Shown: positions 36,742 through 46,087 of the stretch, in pieces
How positions within the stretch are numbered: the first letter of the stretch is position 1
Layout of the letters: each line of letters starts with the position of its first letter
Source: Silvanigrella paludirubra
GTDB lineage: Bacteria > Bdellovibrionota_B > Oligoflexia > Silvanigrellales > Silvanigrellaceae
Direction: 5' to 3'
NCBI RefSeq assembly: GCF_009208775.1
Contig: NZ_WFLM01000003.1
Span: 225,374 to 289,373 of the forward strand
Length of the DNA: 64,000 nucleotides
Made by a program: the position numbers and the translations under genes
Notes under the pieces: generated by a model
Told to the model about the DNA's origin: nothing
What the model saw: the letters and a program-made list of their open reading frames with translations, nothing else
Database searches by the model: none

Positions 36742-38208
36742 GTGCAAAAGATGACTTCTCAGCTGACTTTGTTAGAAGAAGCTAACTTTAAGGATAATTC
36801 AGATATTGTTTGGCTTGCTATCGATTCAAGGTCTGCACAGTCAGGTGTTGTTTCAGGTATTTCAAGATTTGTTATAGGTTTGACTAGAGCTCTAGCTGCA
36901 GAGTTAGATAATAGAAAAATAGTTTTTACAAAAAATAAAAAAAGATTAAAAATCCTAATTGTTTCTAAGTCAGAGCCAGCTCAATGGGTTCTTGAATTGG
37001 TACATAAATATCCAAATATTGTTTCGTTTTGGAGTGGTGGCCCCGGCGCTCTACAAAAGTCTTATGATAAACCAATATGGCTATGGCCAACTTTTGCATT
37101 AAAAAGAATTCAAAAGCTCACAAACAACCAAGTTATTTGGTTTGCTCCCGCTAATTTTGATAGACCATTGTTTGTTTCTAGAAATAATATGTCATCAAGA
37201 GTAATTCAGGTTGTTCATGACAGTATTCCATTTATGCCCGTTAAAGGTGTTGGCTTTATATTTAAAAGACAGTTTCGCTTTTTAGTAAAAAGAGCTTTAT
37301 CTCGCTTGCCTTTTGTTACAACGGTTTCAACTCATTCAGCTAAAATACTGCAAGGTTTAGTTAAAAAAAGAACAGCTCCACTATATGTTATTGGTGATGC
37401 AGTCGATCTGCATTTTGGAAGTAAATCGAGAATAACTGATAATAATCTTCTTTTTTCCTTACGTAAAAAATTTTTGGATGAAGTTACATTTGAAAAAGAT
37501 TCTGAAAAATTCACGTTATTTATTGAAAAAATAATACAAGGCAATTGGGTATTAGGTGTAGGAAGAAATCAAAAATATAAGTGCTGGGATATAGCTTCTC
37601 AAGCAGTAATGAAAGTCGCAACAGATTCATCATTAAATGTTTGGTTTATTCGAATAGGAGCTGATCAAAAGGAAATATCAGGATATTTAAAAAAATGTGT
37701 TCCTAAAGAAATAGGAAAAATTAAATTTTTTGAAAATTTAAAAACAATTATTTTTCCTATTTTGTCTGATTTCGAATTAGCTGAATTATACAGATTGTCG
37801 TCGCTTCTTGTTCATCCTTCTGTTGCAGAAGGATTTGGTCTTCCTCCATTAGAAGCTGCTCTAAGTGGAACTCCGGTTATTTATAGAACATCTACCGCTG
37901 TAGATCAGCATTTTTCCCCTGGCATGCTTCCAAGTAATTTTTGGTGTGGGTTAGATAATGGTTATTTAGCTATTTGGGCAAAACAAATTGAAAAAATGCT
38001 TATAGATAATAAGGATTCTGAATTTTATATAAACTTGAATAAAGCAAAATCCACACGAGAATTTATTGTAGAGAAAGCTCAAGGTAAAAGTTTTGAATGG
38101 AATGAGTCAGCAATTTCTCTATTAGATTGGCTTTTAAGTGATGCAGGTATAATAAATAAATTCAATAAAAAAGCTCTTAATGCTGCATTCAGTGAAGTAA
38201 AAAAATAG
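36742..38208 (+). CDS. Glycosyltransferase family 4-like protein
   Basis: 488 residues with a two-lobed GT-B arrangement. The C-terminal lobe holds LLVHPSVAEGFGLPPLEAA (about 355-373), with the E-x7-E motif (EGFGLPPLE), the mark of GT4 retaining transferases; the N-terminal lobe has a Ser/Gly-rich start (SRSAQSGVVSGISRFVIGL) instead of a clear G-G loop. It likely builds surface polysaccharide or LPS; acceptor unknown. Start at a GTG (36742) or the ATG three codons later. Followed by an unknown gene at 8 bases. Confidence 0.8.
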   Translation: MQKMTSQLTLLEEANFKDNSDIVWLAIDSRSAQSGVVSGISRFVIGLTRALAAELDNRKIVFTKNKKRLKILIVSKSEPAQWVLELVHKYPNIVSFWSGGPGALQKSYDKPIWLWPTFALKRIQKLTNNQVIWFAPANFDRPLFVSRNNMSSRVIQVVHDSIPFMPVKGVGFIFKRQFRFLVKRALSRLPFVTTVSTHSAKILQGLVKKRTAPLYVIGDAVDLHFGSKSRITDNNLLFSLRKKFLDEVTFEKDSEKFTLFIEKIIQGNWVLGVGRNQKYKCWDIASQAVMKVATDSSLNVWFIRIGADQKEISGYLKKCVPKEIGKIKFFENLKTIIFPILSDFELAELYRLSSLLVHPSVAEGFGLPPLEAALSGTPVIYRTSTAVDQHFSPGMLPSNFWCGLDNGYLAIWAKQIEKMLIDNKDSEFYINLNKAKSTREFIVEKAQGKSFEWNESAISLLDWLLSDAGIINKFNKKALNAAFSEVKK

Positions 38209-38216
38209 GGGATACC

Positions 38217-39161
38217 ATGAAGATTGGGGTTTTATTTTGGGGCTTTAAAGATTTAAATTTAGCCGCAGAATGCGCTAATTTACTTAAAAAAGATCATGGA
38301 ATAAAAGAGTTTTACATTCAAATATCTCCTCAAGAAAAAACAATTTCATTATTAGATATTTTTCCAGAAGAAATAATACGCTCAGATTTTGATGATTTAA
38401 ATTTTTTTTATAAGTGGTTATCTCGAAATCATAAAAAAAATATAATAATAGTTATGGATTTTTGGACTCTTTTATCTAAGAAAAATTTTAGTTCTAATTT
38501 AGAAGTATTAAAAAAAATATTTGATGAACCTTTTCATTTTTTAATATGCTGCCCTAAAATTTATCATGACCCAATTCTAGATATAAATCAGAAAAAATTA
38601 ATTAATATTGTTGATAAAACTTTTGATTATTTTAAAAATGTACAGTCTTTATATGAAATTTCTTTAAATAGTTCAGCTTCTTTGACAATGCTTTCTTATC
38701 CACCAAATATTGATTTTTTAAATTCAATGTGTGGACAAGATTTTTTTATTGTAAAGAAATTTAATATTTTTAGAATTATTCCTTCAATACTAAATGATTT
38801 TCCATCTGTTTTTATAAGTAAAACTCTTTTATTAAATGAAATTAAGAAAAAAATCATTGATTTTTCAGAATTATTTCAATCTGTAAAAAGTAAAAAAGAG
38901 GGAGAGTTATTATTTAAAAATATATTGAAAGGTGATGTATTAAATAGTCACTACAGATATGAAAACAGCAAAAAGAAAAAATATAATGGTTTTTTAATAT
39001 TATCATCAATAGAAAGATTTTATAATCTTAGCTCAAAAGAAGATACTAAATTTTTACTTTGGTTAGTTTATTTAGCTATAATGGATCACGAGGTTTTAAA
39101 TAGAATTGAAGAAGAAAATGAAAAATCTTCTTCAATATTATTTTCAAGCATTCCTGTGTGA
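38217..39161 (+). CDS. Unknown protein, linked to the glycosyltransferase
   Basis: 314 residues, ribosome site GGGG 5 bases before ATG. No recognised family. The start ([20 protein letters not shown]) resembles the N-terminal strand and helix of a glycosyltransferase or Rossmann fold. Its last 18 bases overlap the end of the convergent ftsZ. Likely part of the same short operon as the upstream glycosyltransferase. Confidence 0.5.
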   Translation: MKIGVLFWGFKDLNLAAECANLLKKDHGIKEFYIQISPQEKTISLLDIFPEEIIRSDFDDLNFFYKWLSRNHKKNIIIVMDFWTLLSKKNFSSNLEVLKKIFDEPFHFLICCPKIYHDPILDINQKKLINIVDKTFDYFKNVQSLYEISLNSSASLTMLSYPPNIDFLNSMCGQDFFIVKKFNIFRIIPSILNDFPSVFISKTLLLNEIKKKIIDFSELFQSVKSKKEGELLFKNILKGDVLNSHYRYENSKKKKYNGFLILSSIERFYNLSSKEDTKFLLWLVYLAIMDHEVLNRIEEENEKSSSILFSSIPV

Positions 39162-40892
39162 ATCATCTTTTCTGCGCATAAATGCTGGCGTTTCAAAATC
39201 AGAATCATCAATTTCAATATCAGATAATTCTTTAGCAAGTTTTAAAGCTGTTTCAGCAGCATCTTCTTGATTGTGATCTTCGTTTTTAATAGCAGAAGAA
39301 GCACCCATTACTTTTGGATCATTTGCTTTATTTGAATTTTGTTGCTGATTTGCCATATCAAAAGTCCATTTTGTTAGTTCTTCTAAATCGGAAGTTGGCT
39401 CATTTTTGGAGTTTTGTGGCTGATTAGGCCAAGCAGAGGGAGCTTGGTTTTCATGAGATTTAATTGGATTATGATGTTGGTTGTTTAATGTGTTTCTATG
39501 ATCAACTTGAGGGTTTGATCTAAATAAATTTCCAGAATTTAAATTATTGTGAGAGTTATTTAAATCTTGGTTTGGATTATTTGATCTAGGGCTTTGTTGA
39601 TTTGGAATTCCTTGATTGTAATTTTGTTGAACATCTCTTCCAAATTGTTGTGGTCTAGCAAAATGATTTGGTTGATTATTTGGTTGAGCAAACTGATTTT
39701 GCTGATGAATTTGTTGATTAGACATTTGATTTGGATTTCTAACGTCATAAGGATTTACGGCAGGAATATTTTGCGCAAAACCTGTTTGTGAACGTTGTGA
39801 ATTCATTCCTGCAAATGCCTGCTGTGGTATTTGTTGTTGTGGTTGATTTGTTACGTTAGGTGGAATGAATTGACCTTGTTGCTGAATATTTGAAAATCCG
39901 TGAGCTGTTTCTGGAAAAGAAACGCGCGCTTGATCAAATCCTGTAGCAATTACTGTCACTCGAATGGTTTCACCCATAGTTTCATCAATTACGGCACCAA
40001 ATATAATATTAGCTTCTTCATGCGCTGCTTCTTGAATTAGAGTAGAAGCTTCACTAATTTCATGAAGTGTCATGGAACTTGTTCCCGTAATATTAATTAG
40101 AATTCCAGTTGCGCCTTCAATATCTATATCTTCAAGTAATGGAGAATTAATAGCAGAACGAGCGGCTTCAGCGGCTCTATTAGGGCCAGTAGCAGTACCT
40201 ATACCCATAAGTGCCATACCCATTTCAGACATAATTGTTTTTACATCTGCAAAGTCCACATTTACGCGTCCAGGAATGTTAATAATATCTGAAATGCCTT
40301 TAACTGCATTTAATAAAACTTCATCTGCGAGTTTAAATCCTTCAAGCATGGACATTTCTGGTGGAGCAATGCTTAAAAGTCTTTGGTTTGGAATAGTAAT
40401 TAGGGTATCTACAGACTGTCTTAAGGATTGAATACCATGTTCAGATTGTTGTTTTCTTCTTTTACCTTCAAATGTAAAAGGCTTTGTTACAACACCTACT
40501 GTTAACGCACCTAATTCTCGTGCAACTTGTGCAATAATAGGAGCTGCACCGGTTCCAGTACCACCGCCCATACCACCAGTTACGAAAACCATATCGGCGC
40601 CACTTAAAACTTCTTGTAAAATTGCTTTGTCTTCAAGAGCTGCATTTCTGCCCATTTCTGGATTTGCACCAGCTCCAAGACCTTTCGTCAATTCACGTCC
40701 AAGTTGGATTTTAATGGGAGCAAGATTTGATTGAAGCGCTTGAACATCAGTATTTGCTGCAATAAATTCAACACCACTGAGTCCAGATTCAATCATTGTA
40801 TTCAGAGCGTTTCCTCCGCCTCCACCCACACCAATCACTTTAATGATTGCGTTTGAAGAGTATTTATTATTTTTATCCGCTCTTTCACTCAT
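39144..40892 (-). CDS. ftsZ: Cell division GTPase FtsZ with long N/Q-rich linker
   Basis: 582 residues; the tubulin-like GTPase that forms the Z-ring. Seen: [23 protein letters not shown] (T4 GTP loop), and [16 protein letters not shown] in the GTPase domain (to about 320). From about 328 to 565 is a linker rich in Gln, Asn and Pro (many QQ, NQ, NN runs), about 235 residues, compared with about 50 in E. coli. Then the C-terminal motif TPAFMRRK, which matches the FtsA/ZipA-binding peptide (typical IPAFLRR). GGAGG lies 9 bases before the start. Last gene of the dcw cluster. Confidence 0.98.
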   Translation of the reverse strand: MSERADKNNKYSSNAIIKVIGVGGGGGNALNTMIESGLSGVEFIAANTDVQALQSNLAPIKIQLGRELTKGLGAGANPEMGRNAALEDKAILQEVLSGADMVFVTGGMGGGTGTGAAPIIAQVARELGALTVGVVTKPFTFEGKRRKQQSEHGIQSLRQSVDTLITIPNQRLLSIAPPEMSMLEGFKLADEVLLNAVKGISDIINIPGRVNVDFADVKTIMSEMGMALMGIGTATGPNRAAEAARSAINSPLLEDIDIEGATGILINITGTSSMTLHEISEASTLIQEAAHEEANIIFGAVIDETMGETIRVTVIATGFDQARVSFPETAHGFSNIQQQGQFIPPNVTNQPQQQIPQQAFAGMNSQRSQTGFAQNIPAVNPYDVRNPNQMSNQQIHQQNQFAQPNNQPNHFARPQQFGRDVQQNYNQGIPNQQSPRSNNPNQDLNNSHNNLNSGNLFRSNPQVDHRNTLNNQHHNPIKSHENQAPSAWPNQPQNSKNEPTSDLEELTKWTFDMANQQQNSNKANDPKVMGASSAIKNEDHNQEDAAETALKLAKELSDIEIDDSDFETPAFMRRKDDSHRNA

Positions 40893-40934
40893 TTTTAAAA
40901 TCCTCCGTGTTTCTTATCATTTTAGTATTAATAA

Positions 40935-42239
40935 TTATCTAGAAGCAAATGGTTCTTTCAGTTTATGCCATATTTTTGTTGCGAAAGATCCAATTCTTTT
41001 AGATTCTTCTGTTTGGAATGCTGAGTTTTCACCATGAATTGTTGCAAAAAGAGTTGATAATGTACCAACACTAGAAGCCCAAATTGGTGATTTAAGTCCT
41101 TCAGTTGCACCAGTAATATTTATTGGCATTCCAACACGCGCATGCAAAGAAAAAATTTCTTCAGTAGCTAAAGCCATACCACTTAGAAGTGCACCGCCTC
41201 CGGATAAAACAATTCCTTTTGAAGTTTTGGTAATTAGTTTTGATCTTCTTAAATCAGTATAAATTGTGTTTAAAATTTCTCTTACTCGTGGTTCAATTAT
41301 TTGATTAATTTCTTTTCTAGTTACGTAGCGAGAAGTATTTCCATCAATACTACAAATTTCAATTTTTTCATTTGCATCTTTTGTAGAAAATTCAATTGCT
41401 TTTCCTAATTCTTTTTTAACTCTTTCCGCTTCGGCTTGTGTTGTTCTTAAACCAATAGAAAGATCTTTTGTAATGTGGTGTGATCCAATTGGATATTCTT
41501 TAGAATATACTGGAATATTTCCTAAATACACTGCAGCATGTGTTAAATGAGCACCAATTGATAATGAAATACACCCAAATTCTTTTTCATCTTTTGTTAA
41601 AACACCCTCTGCGGCAGCCAATGGTTCAAATGCAAAACTTTGAACTCTTATGCCTGCATTGTTGCATGCTCTTACAATATTATGAAGGTCAGCTTGAGGA
41701 TAAAAAACGCGGTGGTGCATTATTGATAAAGACGTTCCTTGCATACCAATTGGGTTTTGAATACCGTGTTTTCCATCTACGGAATAAGAACTAGGTATCA
41801 TATGAATAAAATCATAACCCATTGGAGGTTTTTGATTTCGAACCGCGGTTGAAACTCGTTCGAGATCTGATGCTCTAATTTCTTCACCTTTGATTGAGCA
41901 GGTTTCAACGTGATTATCGAATTGAGCTGCCGTTCCTGCAATACATGCGCGTATGGAATCAATTTCAACACCAGATTGGCGTTCAACTTCATCAATTGTT
42001 TCAAGAATGGAAGCGGTTACAGCGTCAATACTTGAAACAACTCCTTTTTTAATAGAGCCATTATTATTTATTCTTGCAGCCCCTAAAATTTGAATTCGGG
42101 ATGAATCTTTGTCATTTTGAAAATGATCATCTTGCTGAGCTAATGGAGGTTTATTTTCATAGCTTGCCGCAATTAGGCTTGTATGAGTTGAGCCTAGCGA
42201 AAGGGAAATACAAATATTTTTATTTAGAGATGTTTTCAT
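40935..42239 (-). CDS. ftsA: Cell division protein FtsA
   Basis: 434 residues, actin-like membrane anchor for FtsZ. Seen: SLSLGSTHTSLIAA (phosphate 1), SIGAHLTHAAVYLG, SGGGALLSGMALATEEI (adenosine binding). C-terminal amphipathic helix IWHKLKEPFASR fits the membrane-targeting tail. 107 bases from ftsQ, and 42 from ftsZ. Confidence 0.95.
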   Translation of the reverse strand: MKTSLNKNICISLSLGSTHTSLIAASYENKPPLAQQDDHFQNDKDSSRIQILGAARINNNGSIKKGVVSSIDAVTASILETIDEVERQSGVEIDSIRACIAGTAAQFDNHVETCSIKGEEIRASDLERVSTAVRNQKPPMGYDFIHMIPSSYSVDGKHGIQNPIGMQGTSLSIMHHRVFYPQADLHNIVRACNNAGIRVQSFAFEPLAAAEGVLTKDEKEFGCISLSIGAHLTHAAVYLGNIPVYSKEYPIGSHHITKDLSIGLRTTQAEAERVKKELGKAIEFSTKDANEKIEICSIDGNTSRYVTRKEINQIIEPRVREILNTIYTDLRRSKLITKTSKGIVLSGGGALLSGMALATEEIFSLHARVGMPINITGATEGLKSPIWASSVGTLSTLFATIHGENSAFQTEESKRIGSFATKIWHKLKEPFASR

Positions 42240-42257
42240 GTCAATTTAACTTTGCAT

Positions 42258-42281
42258 GCAAAATGTTTAAAAAGCATTTTG
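42258..42281. repeat. Inverted repeat in the ftsQ-ftsA gap
   Basis: CAAAATG (42259-42265) and CATTTTG (42275-42281) are exact inverted repeats with a 9-base loop, next to the palindrome TTTGCATGCAAA (42251-42262). It lies upstream of ftsA on the reverse strand. It may be a processing or regulatory element; no T tract is present. Confidence 0.5.
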
Positions 42282-42346
42282 TGAACGCGCTCTCTTTAAA
42301 CTTACACAATCAAAAAATAAAAGTCATTAGCAAGATTTAAAAATCC

Positions 42347-43465
42347 CTATTGAGATAATTTTGAAGTAGCGCCTTGAATCTTAAAGCTTGCCTTATCTGT
42401 AAAGTCAAGATCAACCTTATTTGGTAAAATATTTTTATTACCTAATTCTTTTAGAATTATTTTCAGTCTTTCTAATTTATCTTTAATATTATTTTCACCA
42501 ACTAGGGCAATTAAATAATCACTATCTTGCTTTTCTAAAGTTGAATTATTTTGTGAATCTGTTTTGGGTTTTTCTGTGTTTTTATCTGGAATTTTATTAT
42601 TTAATAAAGAATTGTTTCGATTTATTTTAAGTGTAAAACCTGTATTTGAGTCCCAAGATATTTTTGATAGAGAGTATCCCTTTCCAAGCTTCAGCATTTC
42701 AGAATTAATGAACTTTGTTTGGGTCAAAAGCCATATAAAATTTACAGGTGTATTGGTCTCATTTAAATTATTATTATCTAATTTTTTATTTTTTTTAATT
42801 TTAATGTTTGTATTTTTTGATTTCCAATTGATTTTTAATTCGGGAGCATCCAATTTAAGCAATGAGGTATACTCATTTGGAAGAGGATTTTTTGCTATAA
42901 TTTTCATATTATTGCTAATTACATAACGTTCTCCATTTTTTGCTTCAATGAGCAAAATTGGAATTTGCATTATTGCATTAATTTGTAATTTTCCATCTAA
43001 ACCTAAACGAATCCAATACTGATCAATTAAGTCTGTAGAGGATAATATGGAATTTATTTTAGCAATAAAATCGGAACGCTTTTCTTTATTTTGTCTAGAT
43101 TTTTCAATTTCTTTACTTATTTCAATATAAAGTTCATTTGTGATCGCTTTATTATCAGTCTCAATTTGAACTTGTGTAGGCAATATTTTTTCACTATAAA
43201 TATCTACAAAATAAACGCCTGATTTAATACAAATGATAGAAATAGTGAGAAGAGAAAGAATATAAGTAAATTTGGGTTTGCTTTTAAAAAAATGATATAC
43301 TACCTGAATTATTTTTTTCATAGAAATATATAAATGAAGTAAAACAATTATATACCATTTTGTAGATGCCGTTTTTTTTGTTTTTTTTGTCCCTTTGCGG
43401 CTCCTTAAGTCTAGCTTTTGGGAGGCTAGCAAATTTACTTTTCTTTGCTTCTTACTTACATTCAA
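42347..43465 (-). CDS. ftsQ: FtsQ/DivIB-like cell division protein
   Basis: 372 residues. Basic cytoplasmic N-terminus (Lys/Arg-rich, about 1-40), two hydrophobic stretches (about 38-50 and 67-90, the second the membrane anchor), a POTRA-like region, then the beta-type domain with LGLDGKLQINAIMQIPILLI and KVDLDFTDKASFKI near the end, like the VDLRF end of FtsQ. It lies between murC and ftsA, the normal place for ftsQ. Starts at TTG with GGAG 10 bases upstream, overlapping murC by 14 bases. It is longer than E. coli FtsQ (276), with a Ser/Asn-rich insertion around 290-315. Confidence 0.8.
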   Translation of the reverse strand: MNVSKKQRKVNLLASQKLDLRSRKGTKKTKKTASTKWYIIVLLHLYISMKKIIQVVYHFFKSKPKFTYILSLLTISIICIKSGVYFVDIYSEKILPTQVQIETDNKAITNELYIEISKEIEKSRQNKEKRSDFIAKINSILSSTDLIDQYWIRLGLDGKLQINAIMQIPILLIEAKNGERYVISNNMKIIAKNPLPNEYTSLLKLDAPELKINWKSKNTNIKIKKNKKLDNNNLNETNTPVNFIWLLTQTKFINSEMLKLGKGYSLSKISWDSNTGFTLKINRNNSLLNNKIPDKNTEKPKTDSQNNSTLEKQDSDYLIALVGENNIKDKLERLKIILKELGNKNILPNKVDLDFTDKASFKIQGATSKLSQ

Positions 43466-44861
43466 GTTTTAATTTCTCCAATAGCATATTTCCTGCTTGT
43501 CTTACGTCCCCGGCGCCTAAGGTTAAAACAACTGCGCCTTTATTTAGATCTATTGATTTTATTATATTATGGGCCTTAATAACAGCATCATTTAGATTTT
43601 CTGATATATGAGTAGAATTAGATGCATTATTGAAGCTATTTAATTTTATTTGATGAGCAATAGTTGAAGTATTTATTCCCGAAATCTCTTGTTCACCAGC
43701 AGAATAAATTGGCGTAATAACAACATTATCGGCGTCTTGAAAACATTTTGCAAACTCATCCATTTGGTGTTTCATTCTAGAATAACGATGAGGCTGAAAA
43801 ATAGCAATGATTTCTCTTTCGGGGAAACTTTCTTTTGTTCCTTTTAATACAGTTTCAATTTTTTTCGGGTTATGTGCGTAGTCATCAACAATTAATATTT
43901 TATTTACTTCACCTAAAATGGTATAACGATGTTGAACACCCTCAAATTTTGAGATAGATGCACATATTTTTTCAATATCAAGTTCAAGAAGTGAAGCAAC
44001 AGCAAATGTAGCAAGAGAATTTGAAAGATTGTAAGAACCAGGCATTTTTAATTTAACTTTTGAATATGTTTTTCCATAAATTCGTGGAGTATAGGTGGTT
44101 GTCATTCCATCTGTTACTTTATCTGAAATAGTGATATCAGCATCTTGTCTTAATCCATATGTAACAAGTTTTCTTCTTATTTTTGGCAAAATAAGTTGTA
44201 CAATAGGATCGTCAATGCAAGCACAAACAGCACCATAAAAAGGAACTTTATCTAAAAAAGTCTCGAAAGCTTTAACAATATCTTCGAGGTTATCATAGTG
44301 ATCAAGATGATCTCTATCTATGTTTGTTATAATTGCAATTGTTGGTGTTAACCTTACAAAACTACCATCACTTTCATCAGCTTCAGCTACAAAAAGATCG
44401 CCCTTTCCAAGTTTTGCATTACTTTCAAATGAATTTATTTTTCCACCTATAACGACCGTAGGATCAAGTCCTACATCATTTAATGCAGAAGCTAAGATAC
44501 TTGTTGTTGTTGTTTTTCCATGAGTACCAGCAACAATGACTCCATATTTCATTCGCATCAATTCACTTAGCATTTCGCTTCTATGAATGATTGGAATTCT
44601 ACTGTTTTGAGCTTCAATTATTTCTGGATTATGTTTATTTATTGCACTACTAACAACGAGAACTTGGGTGTTTTTTATATTTTCAGAATTGTGTCCAATA
44701 AATATTTTTGCACCTAGTTTTTCTAGTTTATCTGTAATTTGAGATTTTTTTATATCACTTCCTGAAATATGATAACCTGAATTTAGTAGGACTTCAGCTA
44801 TGCCTGACATTCCGCTTCCACCAATTCCTACAAAATGAATTCTTTTAATTGCATTAAACAT
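43452..44861 (-). CDS. murC: UDP-N-acetylmuramate--L-alanine ligase
   Basis: 469 residues. Seen: HFVGIGGSGMSGIAEVLLN (UDP-binding), AGTHGKTTTTS P-loop (about 110-120), DEADESDGSF-type acidic block (VAEADESDGS), DRDHLDHY, DDYAHNP and FQPHRYSRM, all Mur-ligase standards. Adds L-Ala to UDP-MurNAc. The usual neighbours murG, murB and ddl are absent; ftsW lies upstream and ftsQ downstream. Confidence 0.97.
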   Translation of the reverse strand: MFNAIKRIHFVGIGGSGMSGIAEVLLNSGYHISGSDIKKSQITDKLEKLGAKIFIGHNSENIKNTQVLVVSSAINKHNPEIIEAQNSRIPIIHRSEMLSELMRMKYGVIVAGTHGKTTTTSILASALNDVGLDPTVVIGGKINSFESNAKLGKGDLFVAEADESDGSFVRLTPTIAIITNIDRDHLDHYDNLEDIVKAFETFLDKVPFYGAVCACIDDPIVQLILPKIRRKLVTYGLRQDADITISDKVTDGMTTTYTPRIYGKTYSKVKLKMPGSYNLSNSLATFAVASLLELDIEKICASISKFEGVQHRYTILGEVNKILIVDDYAHNPKKIETVLKGTKESFPEREIIAIFQPHRYSRMKHQMDEFAKCFQDADNVVITPIYSAGEQEISGINTSTIAHQIKLNSFNNASNSTHISENLNDAVIKAHNIIKSIDLNKGAVVLTLGAGDVRQAGNMLLEKLKLECK

Positions 44862-44879
44862 ATTTTCTATACCTTAAAT

Positions 44880-46085
44880 TTAATTATTATTTTGAGTGTA
44901 TATTCTTCTAGAAATCTGAGATAAAAGGCCAATAATAAAAAAGTTAGCAACTAAAGCAGTTCCTCCATTGGAAATAAATGGAAGTGGTAAACCTTTATTT
45001 GGAAGAGCACCAGCAACAACGCCCATGTTAATTATTGTAGTTGTTACCAACATGGCAAATGCGCCAGTAGCTAAGAGTCTATCTCTATGCGAACTTCCAT
45101 AAATAACTAAACGAAGAATAGCATAATATAAAACTGAGTATAATATAGTTAAGACAAGTATTCCTATAAAACCCATTTCTTCAGTAATCACTGCTAAAAT
45201 AAAATCGGTGTGAGCTTCGGGTAAGAAAAATAATTTTTGTTGACTTTCACCTATTCCTCTCCCAAACAAACCACCATTAGCAACAGCAACAAAGCTTTGA
45301 ATTACTTGGAAGCCAGAACCAAGCGGGTCTTTAAAAGGGTCTAAAAAAGTCATAATTCGTGATATTCGGTAAGGTTCAATTAAAATTGCTGTTGTTAATC
45401 CTGATATAATAACTCCAAAAATACCTGCAAAATATCTTTTAGGTAAACCGTTCATAAATAAAATTGCGACAGCTCCTGAAATAACAACAACAGTAGATCC
45501 AAAATCTTTTTGTGAAATGATAGCAATAGGGGCTAAAAATAAAGTTAAAAATTCTATAATATTTGATAATCTTTTGGGTTCATTTTTTATAATTTCACCT
45601 GACTTTGAAGTTAAAATCCAAGTCATAAACATAATAGTAAAGATTTTAAGAAATTCAGATGGCTGAATTGCAGGAAGCGGGCCAATTGATATCCACCTTG
45701 AAGCGCCTGAAACCGTCTTACCAATATGAGGAACATGTGTTGCAAAAGTTAAAATAACAAAAGCAAAAAATAAATATTTAATATATTTATAAAAATTATC
45801 AAAAGAGATTTTTGCTCCAATTATTGCAGCAATAATAGCCGGAATTAAGTATATTGTCTGTCTTTTTGCATAATAAAATTCTGTGCCAAAGTGCTGTGAA
45901 GAATATACAGAAGAAGAACTATAAACAAATAAAATTCCAAAACCTGTTAAAGCAATTACGGGAACCCATAAAACATTCCCGCCATATGTAATCCAAGTAC
46001 TTGGCTTAGGAGTATCAAGAATAGTTTCTAGATTTTCATCATTTAATTTGTTTTTATCAATTATTTCTTTTTCTGATAATTTCAC
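44880..46085 (-). CDS. ftsW: Septal peptidoglycan polymerase FtsW (SEDS)
   Basis: 401 residues with about 10 membrane segments. Seen: FGTEFYYAKRQ, ASRWISIGPLPAIQPSEFLK (catalytic-loop region), GEIIKNE, DFGSTVVV, EPYRISRIMTFLDPFKDPLGSGFQ, and LPEAHTDFILAVITEEMGFIG, signature pieces of FtsW/RodA. It starts with GTG, AAAGGA about 9 bases before, five bases beyond the murD stop. Glycan polymerase partner of FtsI encoded upstream in the same cluster. Confidence 0.97.
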   Translation of the reverse strand: MKLSEKEIIDKNKLNDENLETILDTPKPSTWITYGGNVLWVPVIALTGFGILFVYSSSSVYSSQHFGTEFYYAKRQTIYLIPAIIAAIIGAKISFDNFYKYIKYLFFAFVILTFATHVPHIGKTVSGASRWISIGPLPAIQPSEFLKIFTIMFMTWILTSKSGEIIKNEPKRLSNIIEFLTLFLAPIAIISQKDFGSTVVVISGAVAILFMNGLPKRYFAGIFGVIISGLTTAILIEPYRISRIMTFLDPFKDPLGSGFQVIQSFVAVANGGLFGRGIGESQQKLFFLPEAHTDFILAVITEEMGFIGILVLTILYSVLYYAILRLVIYGSSHRDRLLATGAFAMLVTTTIINMGVVAGALPNKGLPLPFISNGGTALVANFFIIGLLSQISRRIYTQNNN

Positions 46086-46087
46086 TT

